A stretch of 64,000 nt of DNA from Stenomitos rutilans HA7619-LM2 (GCA_019358945.1 JAHHIE010000004.1:62001-126000); one strand, 5' to 3'; shown: positions 11,189 through 20,588, numbered from the stretch's first letter. A program made the numbers and translations. Notes: a model not told the origin generated them from the sequence alone.

Positions 11189-12661
11189 CTACTTTGATTC
11201 TGACTCAACGCTTTCTAAATCCACTAAGCCCGGATTTAACGTGATTGCCTGAGCGAGATCTGGCTCCCCACGGCCCATACCCGCTCGATCGGACTGAGCA
11301 AACACAAGCCGCAGCAATGGTGGCGCGAGGAACGTCGTCAAAATCACCATGACGATGACGGCAGCTTCCAGTGGTTTAGAAAGCACGCCACTCTCAGAGC
11401 CAACCGCTGCAAACACAAGTCCCACTTCCCCTCGTGGAATCATGCCCACCCCGATCGCCAGTCGATTCACGCCAGGTACACCAAACACGCTGAGACCCGT
11501 TACCACTTTGCCCAAAATCGCCACAACGAGCAAGAATGTCGCAATAATCAGCCCAGGGCGATTCTCCGGCACCAGTGGATTTAGCACGCTCAGATCGGTA
11601 CGGGCACCCACTACCACAAAAAACACAGGTGTGAGCATATCGGCGATCGGAACCACCTTTTCCTCTAGCTCCCGTTGTTTCTCTGTTTCTGCCAGCACCA
11701 GCCCTGCTGCGAAGGCACCCAAAATGGCTTCTAGCTGAATAACCGCCGCAATGTACGCCAGGATAAACGCAAAGATCAGAGAGACCAACAGCAGTTGACC
11801 CCGCGTTTTCATGCCGTTGACGAGTGCCACAAACAGTGGGCTGAGCAAACGCCCGACCAGAATGGCACCGACCAAAAACACACCCGCGCTCACAATCAGG
11901 TAAGCCACTTTCGTGAGTTCCACCGAGCCATCGCGTGCAAGGCTAGCAACCACTGCCAGCACAATGATGCCCAGCACATCATCCATCACCGCTGCGCCAA
12001 TGATGATCTGTCCTTCAGGAGTACTCAAGCGCTGCATCTCAGCGAGCACTTTTGCCGTGATGCCAATACTCGTTGCGGTCAACGCGGCTCCAGCAAAAAT
12101 TGCTGGTATGGTGGGAATCCCGAAGATCAGGCTTAGCCCGATCGTACCGCAAGCAAAGGGAACCACAACCCCAACCACTGCCACCAGCGTTGCCTGTGGC
12201 CCGACTCGCAAGAGTTCTTTAAGGTCAGACTGCAAGCCAATCTCGAATAGCAGAATGATCACACCCAGTTCTGACAAGACGGAAATAACTTCGCTCTGCG
12301 CCTGAAACACAGATGTCAATGCATCTGGGCTTAGGTTTGCCGTCAGTTGCATCAAACCCATAATCAGTGAGTGGCTGCCGTCTTCACCACTGCCCGGAAA
12401 CACGAGCAGCCGGAAAGCAGACACCCCGACAACAACCCCACCGACCAACTCTCCTAGAACAGGGGGTAGGTTAATGCGATCGCACAACTCACCCCCAATC
12501 TTGCTTGCCAGAAAGATGACCACCAAGCTTAACAGCACCCCAGCCAGCACTAGAGAGCCGTTTGCTGCCTCAACCGCTGCCGCCAGCAAAGAATGGCCGA
12601 GCGGCATTGAAGCACCATCAAACAACACCGGAACGGTCAACCAAGTCATGAAACCTACCAT
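11189..12661 (-). CDS. nhaS3: Cation:proton antiporter, CPA2 (NhaS3-like)
   Basis: A 490-residue polytopic membrane protein with about 12-13 hydrophobic segments. Its start and core (INLPPVLGELVGGVVVG, ATSIGITAKVLAE, GAAVMDDVLGIIVLA, GMIPRGEVGLVF) match the cyanobacterial NhaS3 group of Na+(K+)/H+ antiporters. The DD pair in AAVMDDVLG is the transport motif of CPA2 proteins. In Synechocystis NhaS3 is essential and located in thylakoids; here that location is inferred from similarity. Length is normal and no regulatory TrkA domain is attached. The gene symbol is assigned by resemblance. Confidence 0.88.
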   Translation of the reverse strand: MVGFMTWLTVPVLFDGASMPLGHSLLAAAVEAANGSLVLAGVLLSLVVIFLASKIGGELCDRINLPPVLGELVGGVVVGVSAFRLLVFPGSGEDGSHSLIMGLMQLTANLSPDALTSVFQAQSEVISVLSELGVIILLFEIGLQSDLKELLRVGPQATLVAVVGVVVPFACGTIGLSLIFGIPTIPAIFAGAALTATSIGITAKVLAEMQRLSTPEGQIIIGAAVMDDVLGIIVLAVVASLARDGSVELTKVAYLIVSAGVFLVGAILVGRLLSPLFVALVNGMKTRGQLLLVSLIFAFILAYIAAVIQLEAILGAFAAGLVLAETEKQRELEEKVVPIADMLTPVFFVVVGARTDLSVLNPLVPENRPGLIIATFLLVVAILGKVVTGLSVFGVPGVNRLAIGVGMIPRGEVGLVFAAVGSESGVLSKPLEAAVIVMVILTTFLAPPLLRLVFAQSDRAGMGRGEPDLAQAITLNPGLVDLESVESESK

Positions 12662-12717
12662 TGGCCCCTGGGGAAAATGTTCCTTACCAATGTACAGTTT
12701 CTATTGCAGAAGGTTAA

Positions 12718-12913
12718 GCAGGCGGGGGAAGCAAGGGAGGGCAGGGGAAGCGGGGAGGAAGGCGGGGGGAAGCAGAAGAAGGCGGAGGAAGCAGGGAAGA
12801 GTAGAAGGAAGCTAGTTTTTTGAAGAAAGAAGAAAGCTCTGCTAAATCAACTCAAACCTAGCTTCCTCCGCTTCCTCCGCTCCCTCTGCCTCCTCTGCCC
12901 CTCTCTCCTCCCT
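12718..12913. repeat. Paired purine and pyrimidine tracts
   Basis: Bases 12718-12812 are almost pure G/A with repeated GGAAGC/GGCGGGG words, and 12860-12913 are almost pure C/T with CTTCCTCCG words. The two tracts are roughly complementary, and GGAAGCTAG (12807 on) pairs with CTAGCTTCC (about 12858 on). The strand asymmetry could form a long hairpin or triplex-like DNA. It sits at the 3' end of the nitrilase gene and upstream of the antiporter, so it may act as a terminator. Confidence 0.6.
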
Positions 12914-13724
12914 ACACAAACACTCGATGCTGCAACGACGGCATTTGGCGACGCACCTGTACCAAGCGAGAAGGTTCGATCGCGGCGATCGCCACGCCTG
13001 GTTCGTCGCCTGCATCTGCTAGCACCATTCCCCAGGGGTCAATAACCATCGCGTGTCCGTGAGTTTGACGCATGGCGTAGTGCCGTCCTGTCTGGGCCGG
13101 AGCCAGCACGTAGCAGGTGTTTTCGATCGCCCGCGCTTGAAGCAACACTTGCCAGTGGTCTTTTCCGGTAAATGCGGTAAACGCCGCTGGTACAAACAGC
13201 ACCTCCGCACCCATTTGAGCGAGATGACGGTAAAGTTCTGGAAAGCGCACATCGTAGCAAACAGATAACCCCAGATTGCCCAGTTCTTTAGACGGATACA
13301 CGGGCGGTAGTCGTACACCTGCCAGCACAGTGCCGGATTCTTGATAGGTGTTACCATCTGGCACGTTGACATCAAACAGGTGTACTTTTTCGTAGCGTGC
13401 CAGTTCTTCCCCATTTGGACCAATAAGTAGCGCCGTGTTGTACACCTTGCCGTTTCCAACGGGCACTGGAAAACCGCCGCCCAGCAGAGTTACCTGAAAA
13501 CGTTGTGCCATCGTCTTGAGAAATTTTTCGCTGGCAACTGCGATCGCCTCTGCCTGAGCTAGTTTTTCGTGTTCGTCACCTAAAAACGGGAAATTTTCGG
13601 GTAGGGCAACTAGGTCAGCACCCTGACGGACTGCCAGGTCAATTAATTCCTCCGCCTGGATTAAATTTTTTTCGAGATTGGGCAGGCTGGTCATTTGCAC
13701 AGCAGCCGCCAGATAAGACTTCAT
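12912..13724 (-). CDS. Carbon-nitrogen hydrolase (Nit/deaminated-glutathione-amidase type)
   Basis: A 270-residue nitrilase-superfamily amidase with the full Glu-Lys-Cys triad: Glu43 (LPENFPF), Lys113 (YEKVHLFDV) and Cys156 (SVCYDVRFPELYR). The KVHLFDV and CYDVRFPELYR blocks place it in the Nit1/Nit2 branch. Members hydrolyse deaminated glutathione or omega-amides such as alpha-ketoglutaramate, a metabolite-repair role. It is cytoplasmic. Which of these substrates it uses cannot be read from sequence. A possible small gene lies 27 bases upstream. Confidence 0.93.
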   Translation of the reverse strand: MKSYLAAAVQMTSLPNLEKNLIQAEELIDLAVRQGADLVALPENFPFLGDEHEKLAQAEAIAVASEKFLKTMAQRFQVTLLGGGFPVPVGNGKVYNTALLIGPNGEELARYEKVHLFDVNVPDGNTYQESGTVLAGVRLPPVYPSKELGNLGLSVCYDVRFPELYRHLAQMGAEVLFVPAAFTAFTGKDHWQVLLQARAIENTCYVLAPAQTGRHYAMRQTHGHAMVIDPWGMVLADAGDEPGVAIAAIEPSRLVQVRRQMPSLQHRVFV

Positions 13725-13751
13725 AGGCTCAACTCAAATCGCAGCTAAAAA

Positions 13752-13925
13752 TCATAGGTTCAAGTTTATTGGAGTGTAACCGCGTTTAGTGTTGGTTGCT
13801 CCAATGACTTGAAACCCCTCATTACTATTTAAAACCAGGTTTGCCCCGCAATGCTTGAGAATGTTTGCCTGCACACATCTCTTTACGCGATCGGGATCAG
13901 GCCTGTTCCGAAATTGATCCCCCAC
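13752..13925 (-). CDS. Candidate 57-residue protein upstream of the nitrilase gene
   Basis: A GTG-initiated open frame (MGDQFRNRPDPDR... ending TPINLNL) with a balanced, protein-like composition, ending 27 bases before the nitrilase start on the same strand. It contains two cysteines (KRCVQAN, KHCGAN) and no membrane span. I do not recognise it, and the stop just upstream of the GTG means it could equally be the 3' remnant of a longer gene. Confidence 0.3.
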   Translation of the reverse strand: MGDQFRNRPDPDRVKRCVQANILKHCGANLVLNSNEGFQVIGATNTKRGYTPINLNL

Positions 13926-14056
13926 ACGTTGAATCGGTTACTGTCGCTCATACCACGCCATTGTATCGAACGCCTGTGCCAATACTCACTCATCACTCCG
14001 TGCTGACTCGGTTCACATCAACATGACTAGTCTCTCTGCTTGGCGTTGTCGTCGCA

Positions 14057-14856
14057 GCGTTGGTGAATTAGCAGATGAACTTCAGATTTTAACGCCTAGA
14101 CAGGATGGAGAATAATGTCAGTTAGAGTGGGAGTGCAAAGCCAATGGAATGTCCCGACTGTGGTGGCACTCATATTCGCAAGAATGGGCAGCGCCAGACC
14201 AAACAAAACTATATCTGTATGAGCTGTTGGTGGCAGTTGCTCAACCAGTATGAGCATCGCGGCTACAGTGACGACGTGAAGCGGCTATGCCTGAAGATGT
14301 GCCCGATGCCATGGGAGTGCGAGGGATTAGCCGTGTCACCGAGATTGCGCACCCGACCATTTTGAACTGGATTGAAGCTTCGGGGGAACAGTTACCGGAT
14401 AGCTATGGCCTAAAGCAGATTCCCCCACTGAGGGAACTGGATGAACTGGAAACGTTTGTCGGCAAGAAGGAAAGCAAGGTGTGGATTTGGACGGTAGTGA
14501 ATCACTTTCAGCCTGGAGTCCTTGGATGGGCGATCGGCGATCATAGCGCCCAAACCTTTCGACCTGATGGAACGCGATCTCAGTTTGGCAATGCTACTGC
14601 TGGGTGAGTAATGGCAACCCTGTCTAACCCAGGGTTTATTCCGCCAGGAGATCAGATTGTCAGTAAGGCTTACATGACCCTTGTGGAAGACGACAGTACT
14701 CGTCTGCGCCATTATCTACACGGTGACATCGCAAAATGTTGTGCTACTCCAACCCGGTTGAAATGCTCACGCATTCTGTCCGATTGTTAATCCACATACC
14801 TCAAGTTTGGGGATGTGCCTGTGCCTGCCTAAATTCATCTCCTCATTTACCAACGC
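14057..14856 (+). mobile_element. Decayed IS1-like insertion sequence with terminal inverted repeats
   Basis: The broken transposase at 14144-14832 is framed by imperfect 29-base inverted repeats at 14057-14085 and 14828-14856, which begin GCGTTGGT from each end and agree at about 22-23 of 29 positions. The 800-base length and the repeats fit the IS1 family. No target-site duplication was evident. The element is presumably immobile. Confidence 0.75.
14144..14832 (+). pseudogene. IS1-family transposase, frameshifted
   Basis: Pieces of one IS1-type transposase occur in different frames. Frame 1 has the InsA-like zinc finger (CPDCGGTHIRKNGQRQ, then CMSCWW). A second frame from about 14287 has GISRVTEIAHPTILNWIEASGE and the DDE-like start ELDELETFVGKKESKVW. 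A further frame at 14640-14780 gives DQIVSKAYMTLVEDDSTRLRH, and after another stop STYLKFGDVPVP. At least two frameshifts plus internal stops make it inactive. It is the coding part of the element described for 14057-14856. Confidence 0.85.
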
Positions 14857-14934
14857 CGACCACCTAGTAGCGCAGTCCAGCTTAGGTTTAACTCAGCATT
14901 CCCCGCAATACCAACAGAATGTGTTTAGCTACGG

Positions 14935-15516
14935 CTACAACGCCTTGCCAACCTCAGTTGCTTCGGGTACCTCAGTCAGCTTCCCAGTTCTAACGTCATA
15001 AATAAAACCATAAATGGGAATTTGATGGGGCACTAAGGGGTGATTGCGAATTCGCTTCACGTCATCATAAACGCTGCGGGACAAATCTTTGAACGTCAGC
15101 CAGTCAATATACTCGGCTTCTATTGATCCTGGCCCTTCGCCCACATCTTGCCAGCCCTGCTCATCAATCACAGCCGTCTTTAAACTGCTTGCCAGCAATC
15201 TGCGAATAATATCGTCAGTAAACAGCGCCATGCCGCAGTCACTGTGGTGAATGACAAACCATTCACGGGTGCCCAGTAGCTTGTAGGAAATGACTAAAGA
15301 GCGAATAGCATCGTCGCTGGCACGTCCACCCGCATTGCGAATAATATGCGCATCCCCCTCTGCTAACCCTGCATATTGAGCAGGATCAAGCCGTGCATCC
15401 ATGCAGGTGAGAATTGTGAAATGACGGGCTGGGGGAATGGTAAGTTTTCCTTTGTCCCCAAAGTTTTCAGCATAGGCGCGATTTGCTGAAAGGACTTCTG
15501 CCAGGATTTGGCTCAT
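14935..15516 (-). CDS. Beta-class carbonic anhydrase
   Basis: From the ATG at 15516 the product is 193 residues and starts [15 protein letters not shown]. Zinc ligands are Cys38 (TCMDAR), His91 and Cys94 (HHSDCG); Asp40 and Arg42 form the conserved dyad, so it looks catalytically complete. The enzyme interconverts CO2 and bicarbonate. No signal peptide and no CcaA-type C-terminal extension are present, so it is a general cytoplasmic enzyme and probably not the carboxysomal CcaA. An in-frame start at 15561 would add 15 residues that do not match the family. Confidence 0.92.
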   Translation of the reverse strand: MSQILAEVLSANRAYAENFGDKGKLTIPPARHFTILTCMDARLDPAQYAGLAEGDAHIIRNAGGRASDDAIRSLVISYKLLGTREWFVIHHSDCGMALFTDDIIRRLLASSLKTAVIDEQGWQDVGEGPGSIEAEYIDWLTFKDLSRSVYDDVKRIRNHPLVPHQIPIYGFIYDVRTGKLTEVPEATEVGKAL

Positions 15517-15561
15517 TGTTTGGCTCCACGTTTGAACATGAGAAAGGTGTGCAGGTGCCAA

Positions 15562-16082
15562 CGCTATAGCTAAGGATCGCAGCTTAAATAACTTCGACGA
15601 GTGAGCTGTTCTGTAGGGGACGCACTGCCGTGCGCCCGTACTCCAAGATCACACTTTAATTAATTCTCGTTCCTAAGCCCAAAAACAGTTGGCGATCGTC
15701 TCAATAGTTGCTTCAGTCACCTCTGCGAACGACTATACAACGGTTTTCCGATATGTGTACAGGGTTTACTGCGTCTCAAGATTACCTACAGCGCACTCAG
15801 TCCTATAAAAACACAGCAAATCGAAAGGGTCTTTGCATCTACAGCTTGCGTTGCAGAAAGCAGAGTATATACTTCCGCTTTCTGTCCTAGCGATTCACCG
15901 CGATCGCCTACTTGCTCAAAGAACACACCCAGTAACAGGCAATAGAGAATAGATTTTAGTCTATTGATAAGCAAAAATACATTTATTTTTCATTATCTCA
16001 GCTTCGCAATATAGTTTGATCTAGAGCGAAATGTAGCGTTAACAACCGTTTTGCAAAGCAAGTTGAACTTAGAGCGTGAGGA
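15562..16082. other. Intergenic region upstream of the porin
   Basis: About 520 bases between divergent carbonic anhydrase and porin genes. It becomes AT-rich from about 15930 and should hold the porin promoter. A GTAGGGGACGCACTGCCGTGCGCCC word near 15613 is a small dyad (GCAC/GTGC) of unknown role. The short open frames at 15708-15974 lack protein character. Confidence 0.35.
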
Positions 16083-17957
16083 ATGTTTGTGAACCAGGAT
16101 CGAGGGCTTTTGAGTGGATTGATTGCCATGAAGCGATGGGGCTTTTTAGGCTTGCTGATGGGGATGTCACCGTTTGGGATTGATGCCGCGATCGCGGCGA
16201 TACCCATGAGTACCATCAACGTACCCAAAACCACCCCTCCCTTGAGTCGCATTGAGGCCCAACTACAAGCGAGCAGCGATGTCACTACGCCGCTGAAGGA
16301 TGTTTCTACTGCAACCGCTTCGGACACCGAACCGATGGCACAAGTCACCTCCGTGTCTCAGCTATCGGATGTGAAACCAACCGACTGGGCATTTCAGGCA
16401 TTGCAGTCACTGGTTGAGCGCTATGGTTGCATTGTTGGCTATCCAGACAAAACCTTTCGGGGTAATCGTGCTCTCACGCGCTATGAATTTGCGGCGGGTT
16501 TGAATGCGTGCCTCGATCGGGTGAATGAACTGATTGCAGCAGGCACGGCTGACCTGGCGAGAAAAGAAGATCTGGTTGCGCTGCAAAAACTGCAAGAAGA
16601 ATTTGCCGCCGAACTAGCCACGTTGCGAGGACGGGTCGGTGCGCTGGAAGCGCGTACCGCCACGCTAGAAAAGCAGCAATTCTCTACCACGACTAAGCTG
16701 AATGGTGAAGTGATTTTTAGTTTAGCTAGCGCGTATGGTGCAGCGCCTGGTTTCAAAGATGCTCAGCCTGTGTTTAACGATCGACTGCGGCTGAATTTGA
16801 CGACCAGCTTTACAGGGAAAGATTTGCTGATTACAGGGTTGCAAGCCTATAACTTTGGGCAAGGGCCAAGCGCACTGTTAGGTGGGTCGGGCAGTTTGGG
16901 CGGCACTTTGGGCTACGGTGATCCGGTCTTCGGTAACGCTAGCCAGGTTTATTTAGGCTATGCCCCTCAGTTTCCTGAAACCAACCCCCAAAACTTAACG
17001 GGTGGACGAGGCAACAATCGAGTGGATCTCTATAAACTACTCTACATCTTTCCTGTTGCGAACAAAGTGACAGCGTTCATTGGCACCAGTGCAGAAGTAT
17101 CGGATGCGTTTCCATCCATTTTGCCGTGGTCAAGTGAAGGGCAGGGGGCACTTTCTCGTTTTGCGACCCTTCCAGCGGCGCAGCGAGTTTCGGGAGGCAC
17201 CTCGCAAACGGGTCTAGACTCGGCGGCGGGTCTTATTTTGAACCTGTCAGACGCGATCGACCTTCGGGCGCTCTACGGTGTAACGTCAGCTAGTCTGCCA
17301 AATAATGCAGGCTTTCCAGGTACACCGTTGGGTTCTGGCCTTTTTGACGGTAGCTACATTGCAGCGGCACAGTTAACCGTAAAGCCTTCTAAAAGTCTGG
17401 ACATTGCGTTGAACTACGCCCATAGCTACCACCAGATTAATATCTTAGGAACAGGACTGGCTGCTTCTGATATTGGTTCTGTCGTGTTTACACCAACGGC
17501 AGGTGAAATTGCGCGTCGGGGAGCGGGTCTGGGCGCTACAGGGGCTGTCATTAATCAGGGTATTACGTTAGATACGCTGGGCCTAACCGCTGCTTTTAGG
17601 CTTTCACCACAGTTTTCGCTGGCAGGCTCATTCTCTTATATCTTTAGCAGTTTGGTGGATGTTGATGCCTCAACCAATTTCTTGAGCTGGCAGGTTGGCA
17701 TACAGGCAAACGATCTGCTCCGCAAGGGAAGTACGGCAGGTCTCATCTTTGGGCAACCGTTGTCTCGCGTTAGCACGAGTGGACGCGCGTTTGATCCGGG
17801 CAACCGCACGCCGTATCAGGTGGAAGGCTTCTTCAACTTCAAGTTGAGCGACAACATTAGCGTCACTCCAGGCTTATTTGTCATTTTCAATGCCGAAGAG
17901 TTGAGCAGTAGTTCTACCGTTTATGTGCCTGTCATTCGTACCACGTTTACGTTCTAG
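16083..17957 (+). CDS. Cyanobacterial SLH/OprB-type outer-membrane porin
   Basis: A 624-residue outer membrane protein. A signal sequence (best start may be the ATG at 16131, MKRWGFLGLLMG) is followed by an SLH domain at about 105-170 (VSQLSDVKPTDWAFQAL, GYPDKTFRGNRALTRYEF), which binds peptidoglycan or its attached polymer. A coiled-coil at about 175-215 and a beta-barrel (OprB/Slr1841-like) reach to the terminal aromatic RTTFTF. Such porins are the main outer membrane proteins of cyanobacteria and pass small solutes; some act in iron uptake. It is a single gene with a strong hairpin after it. Confidence 0.93.
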   Translation: MFVNQDRGLLSGLIAMKRWGFLGLLMGMSPFGIDAAIAAIPMSTINVPKTTPPLSRIEAQLQASSDVTTPLKDVSTATASDTEPMAQVTSVSQLSDVKPTDWAFQALQSLVERYGCIVGYPDKTFRGNRALTRYEFAAGLNACLDRVNELIAAGTADLARKEDLVALQKLQEEFAAELATLRGRVGALEARTATLEKQQFSTTTKLNGEVIFSLASAYGAAPGFKDAQPVFNDRLRLNLTTSFTGKDLLITGLQAYNFGQGPSALLGGSGSLGGTLGYGDPVFGNASQVYLGYAPQFPETNPQNLTGGRGNNRVDLYKLLYIFPVANKVTAFIGTSAEVSDAFPSILPWSSEGQGALSRFATLPAAQRVSGGTSQTGLDSAAGLILNLSDAIDLRALYGVTSASLPNNAGFPGTPLGSGLFDGSYIAAAQLTVKPSKSLDIALNYAHSYHQINILGTGLAASDIGSVVFTPTAGEIARRGAGLGATGAVINQGITLDTLGLTAAFRLSPQFSLAGSFSYIFSSLVDVDASTNFLSWQVGIQANDLLRKGSTAGLIFGQPLSRVSTSGRAFDPGNRTPYQVEGFFNFKLSDNISVTPGLFVIFNAEELSSSSTVYVPVIRTTFTF

Positions 17958-17963
17958 CTTGCC

Positions 17964-18007
17964 GATCCATCTGTAGGGGTTACATATAACGGCCCTACAG
18001 ATGGATC
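17964..18007. terminator. Strong hairpin after the porin gene
   Basis: GATCCATCTGTAGGG at 17964-17978 and CCCTACAGATGGATC at 17993-18007 pair perfectly over 15 bases with a 14-base loop. It starts seven bases after the porin stop. No long T-run follows, so it may work as a stem-stabilised mRNA 3' end or be a mobile palindrome. Confidence 0.65.
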
Positions 18008-18029
18008 TGTCGTGAAATCTATTTGAATC

Positions 18030-18110
18030 GGTGTTAGCTGTCAGCCGTCAGCCGTTAGCTTTTGATGATGGCTAACGGCTGATTGTTGCTTGCAAGATGA
18101 GGCTCACGGC
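18030..18110. repeat. Intergenic repeat with TCAGCCGTCAGC words
   Basis: A patch built from TTAGCTGTCAGCCGTCAGCC and inverted GGCTAACGGCTGA words. The two halves around 18055-18085 can pair. The same CAGCCGTCAGC core appears at about 4765 in front of the transglutaminase gene, so it is a dispersed element. Confidence 0.55.
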
Positions 18111-18173
18111 TTAAAGGGGATGGCGATCGTGCAGAGGAGTTTTGGCAGGCGATCGACGATCGCACCAAAGCCA

Positions 18174-19112
18174 TCACAAATTTAGATGCCGACGATACCA
18201 ATCTAATGTGGCTCTGATTGCAGTGTGTAAAGGTGTTGCGTGATTGCCGAATGCTTGCACGTATTTGTTGTGATTCACGACAAATGGCTGCTCAAATTCA
18301 TACATCATTTCAACGGTTTCCTGTGCTTCGGGAATAAACAGTCCAGCAATTCGCGTCATGAATTTTCCCATACCGCTCATTTTGGGTGTATGCCCAGCTT
18401 CTTTAAATGCCAACGTGAGAAACTGACGCGTTGTAAGGGTTTCAGCATTGGGAACATGCCAGATCTGCCCCAGGGCTGCTTCCTGCTCTCCAAGGGCGAC
18501 TAATGCTTTGCCAAAGTCGTCAATAAAGGTATAAGTGTGAGGTACATCCAAATCACCTACGGCAGCAGCCGTTTTCCCCGTTAAGATGGCTGGAAAGACG
18601 CGATCGCCCATCACAGAGCCTAAGACACCAGGGCCATAAAAGTCCGACCCGCGCGCGATCGCAACACGCACTAAACCCTGTTGATGGGCTGTGAGCAAGG
18701 CTTCTGACATTTGAGCACGCGTACGTCCCTTGCGGGTTGTAGCCGCATTGGGTAAATCTTCTCGGAGCAAGCCATTAACGGCTCCATACATATAGAGGTT
18801 ATCTGCCACAACCAATTTGGCACCGCTGACAGCCGCCCCTTGTACAATACTGGCTTGCAGTTTCGGGAACAAGGTAGGCCATTGGGTGTAAGGAGGTTGA
18901 GCACATTGATACACAACGGCGGCATCTTGCGTCACTGCACGGGTATTCTTGAGGTCATAAACATCAGCCGCAATGACTTCAACCTCTTCAGGCACAGTGG
19001 CCTGTCCGCTGCGATTGACCATCCGAATCCGCACTGGACGAGTTAGCAATTCGCGCATCACCGCTTGACCCAACGGTCCCGTCCCAAAAATGACATGGAG
19101 TTCTGTTTTCAT
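18174..19112 (-). CDS. NAD(P)-binding epimerase/dehydratase-family protein
   Basis: A 312-residue extended/atypical SDR with a Rossmann start HVIFGTGPLGQAVMRELL (about 6-23). The glycine motif is GTGPLG. An LYMYG at about 105-109 sits where the YxxxK tyrosine usually is, but the lysine is not clearly placed. Related proteins are annotated as NAD-dependent epimerases or NmrA-like reductases; no specific substrate can be given. It is 57 bases downstream of the DUF4386 gene and may belong to the transcript divergent from the MerR-type regulator. Confidence 0.82.
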   Translation of the reverse strand: MKTELHVIFGTGPLGQAVMRELLTRPVRIRMVNRSGQATVPEEVEVIAADVYDLKNTRAVTQDAAVVYQCAQPPYTQWPTLFPKLQASIVQGAAVSGAKLVVADNLYMYGAVNGLLREDLPNAATTRKGRTRAQMSEALLTAHQQGLVRVAIARGSDFYGPGVLGSVMGDRVFPAILTGKTAAAVGDLDVPHTYTFIDDFGKALVALGEQEAALGQIWHVPNAETLTTRQFLTLAFKEAGHTPKMSGMGKFMTRIAGLFIPEAQETVEMMYEFEQPFVVNHNKYVQAFGNHATPLHTAIRATLDWYRRHLNL

Positions 19113-19169
19113 GGCTTCCTTTTTTCAACAAGATGTTCTTTTCAACAATGAGATCAACAATGAAAGGCT

Positions 19170-19934
19170 TTAGCGTGGCGTGCGGCGCAGTACTACAATC
19201 CCAGTGAGCAAAAACCAGAGTTGCAGCACACTCACCGACACCGTGATGAATGCGCCCAGATCCACTCCAAATAATTCGGCTACTTGCAGGGCTAACAGCG
19301 TGGCGGATACCAGTCCAAAGAAGCCTAGCCAGCGCGGTAAGCGCCTCGTTTGCAGAATGATCAACGACACGATCGCCAACCAGGGTGCGGCAAATAAACT
19401 CACGCCCAGCACTTCACCAATCGACCCAGCGTAATCATTCAGCACGCGATACACGACCGCGATCGCATCACGAGTTTGGCTGGATGTGGCGGGATTGACA
19501 TACAGGGTTGCCAAGGCTGGCATGGCAGCGAGCCAACGAATAATGCCTAAGCAGCGAGCGATCGTTGAAGCAATGCCAAAGCCAGCCGCAACACGCAGCC
19601 AGGTGGCATACGCTTCTTCATGACTCAACAGGCGAACCAGTGCTAGAGCCACGACCCAAAAGAGGATTGAGTAAAGCAGGTAAAGCAGATAGCCCAGTCT
19701 GACGGCTGCGGCCTGTTGCGTTAACAGCGGTAGCATGACATCTGCTGGAGCACTCAAACTTTGAGGCCAGTTAATGGCGCTGCCTAAAATGGCAACAGGT
19801 GCAAAAAGCAGCAGACTTTCAATAATCAACACGCATCCGGTAGTGCGATAGAGAAATTTTTGAGGGAAGGAAGGGAGAGGATTGATCACGCTGTTCGTAC
19901 CCATGTAGTGGTTGATGGCAAACGGGACAGTCAT
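19170..19934 (-). CDS. DUF4386-type integral membrane protein
   Basis: A 254-residue protein with about six membrane spans. The FLYRTTGCVLIIESLL start, LLYLLYSILFWVVALALVRLL and YAGSIGEVLGVSLFAAPWL segments fit the DUF4386 family, whose function is unknown. A later start at MGTNSV (19904) is possible. It is probably co-transcribed with the epimerase gene downstream. The two short genes 160 bases upstream are divergent from a MerR-type regulator, which may control the set. Confidence 0.75.
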   Translation of the reverse strand: MTVPFAINHYMGTNSVINPLPSFPQKFLYRTTGCVLIIESLLLFAPVAILGSAINWPQSLSAPADVMLPLLTQQAAAVRLGYLLYLLYSILFWVVALALVRLLSHEEAYATWLRVAAGFGIASTIARCLGIIRWLAAMPALATLYVNPATSSQTRDAIAVVYRVLNDYAGSIGEVLGVSLFAAPWLAIVSLIILQTRRLPRWLGFFGLVSATLLALQVAELFGVDLGAFITVSVSVLQLWFLLTGIVVLRRTPR

Positions 19935-20095
19935 AGGACTATTGGTGTTGTTTCCAGGGTGTAGTGAATGCGAGTGAACTGAATGGTCAGTATTGGAAGG
20001 ACGATCGTGCTAGCAGTTGAAGTCGCGCAAGGCAAGCTTTGTACGATCAGGGGCGATCGCTCCCTAACCAGTAGATTGAACCAGGACGCATCCAT

Positions 20096-20242
20096 TCACT
20101 TTGAAGAGAATGCTGATTCACTGGCTGTATTGCCCATTAAGGGTAAAACGTCAAACTTTGGATAGGGAAGCACGATCGCCCAAAGTCCCACGATCGCAAA
20201 GCAAATGAGGGTCGGTAATAGCTTTGGTTTTTTAGTCTTCAT
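20096..20242 (-). CDS. 48-residue single-span membrane protein
   Basis: A short gene starting at an ATG that overlaps the 3' end of the preceding gene (stop at 20232) by 11 bases, a coupling arrangement. The product starts MKTKKPKLLPTL, has one hydrophobic span (about residues 9-26) and a short polar tail. I do not recognise it. The basic N-terminus and lone span suggest a small inner-membrane protein with its tail outside. Confidence 0.5.
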   Translation of the reverse strand: MKTKKPKLLPTLICFAIVGLWAIVLPYPKFDVLPLMGNTASESAFSSK

Positions 20243-20489
20243 TGTTGAAGTTCCATAGATGCTTGCTGACTGCATCCAACGTCGGTTGGATAACCTGCAA
20301 TGGTTGAGCTGAGCGATCGTTAGCAGAATTGGGCAATCGCTGTTCCTGGCACAGAGCGCTTTGAGGCAATCGCTGACAGAGACGCTCCTGAGCTTGTACA
20401 GGCTGAGGCAAGGTATGATTAACCGCCATAATGCCTGTCGTGATCAGAATGGATTGACCAAGCCGTTGAAAAAGAGCAGCGTGAACCAT
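20232..20489 (-). CDS. Small secreted protein of unknown function
   Basis: From the ATG at 20489 the product has 85 residues: a signal peptide (MVHAALFQRLGQSILITTG..., ending PVQAQE) and a mature part of about 50 residues with two cysteines (RLCQRLPQSALCQ). A longer frame starts at 20597 but its extra 36 residues lie over the promoter elements described below, so the shorter form is preferred. It is first in the minus-strand group divergent from the MerR-type regulator and overlaps the next small gene. Confidence 0.5.
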   Translation of the reverse strand: MVHAALFQRLGQSILITTGIMAVNHTLPQPVQAQERLCQRLPQSALCQEQRLPNSANDRSAQPLQVIQPTLDAVSKHLWNFNNED

Positions 20490-20588
20490 GATTGGATTCC
20501 TTAAAGCAACAGTTGAGATAGCGCTCACACGACTGCTTCCATCGCGGAGTAGCGTGTTCAAAATGTGTTCAAAGCGTCTACATGAGAA

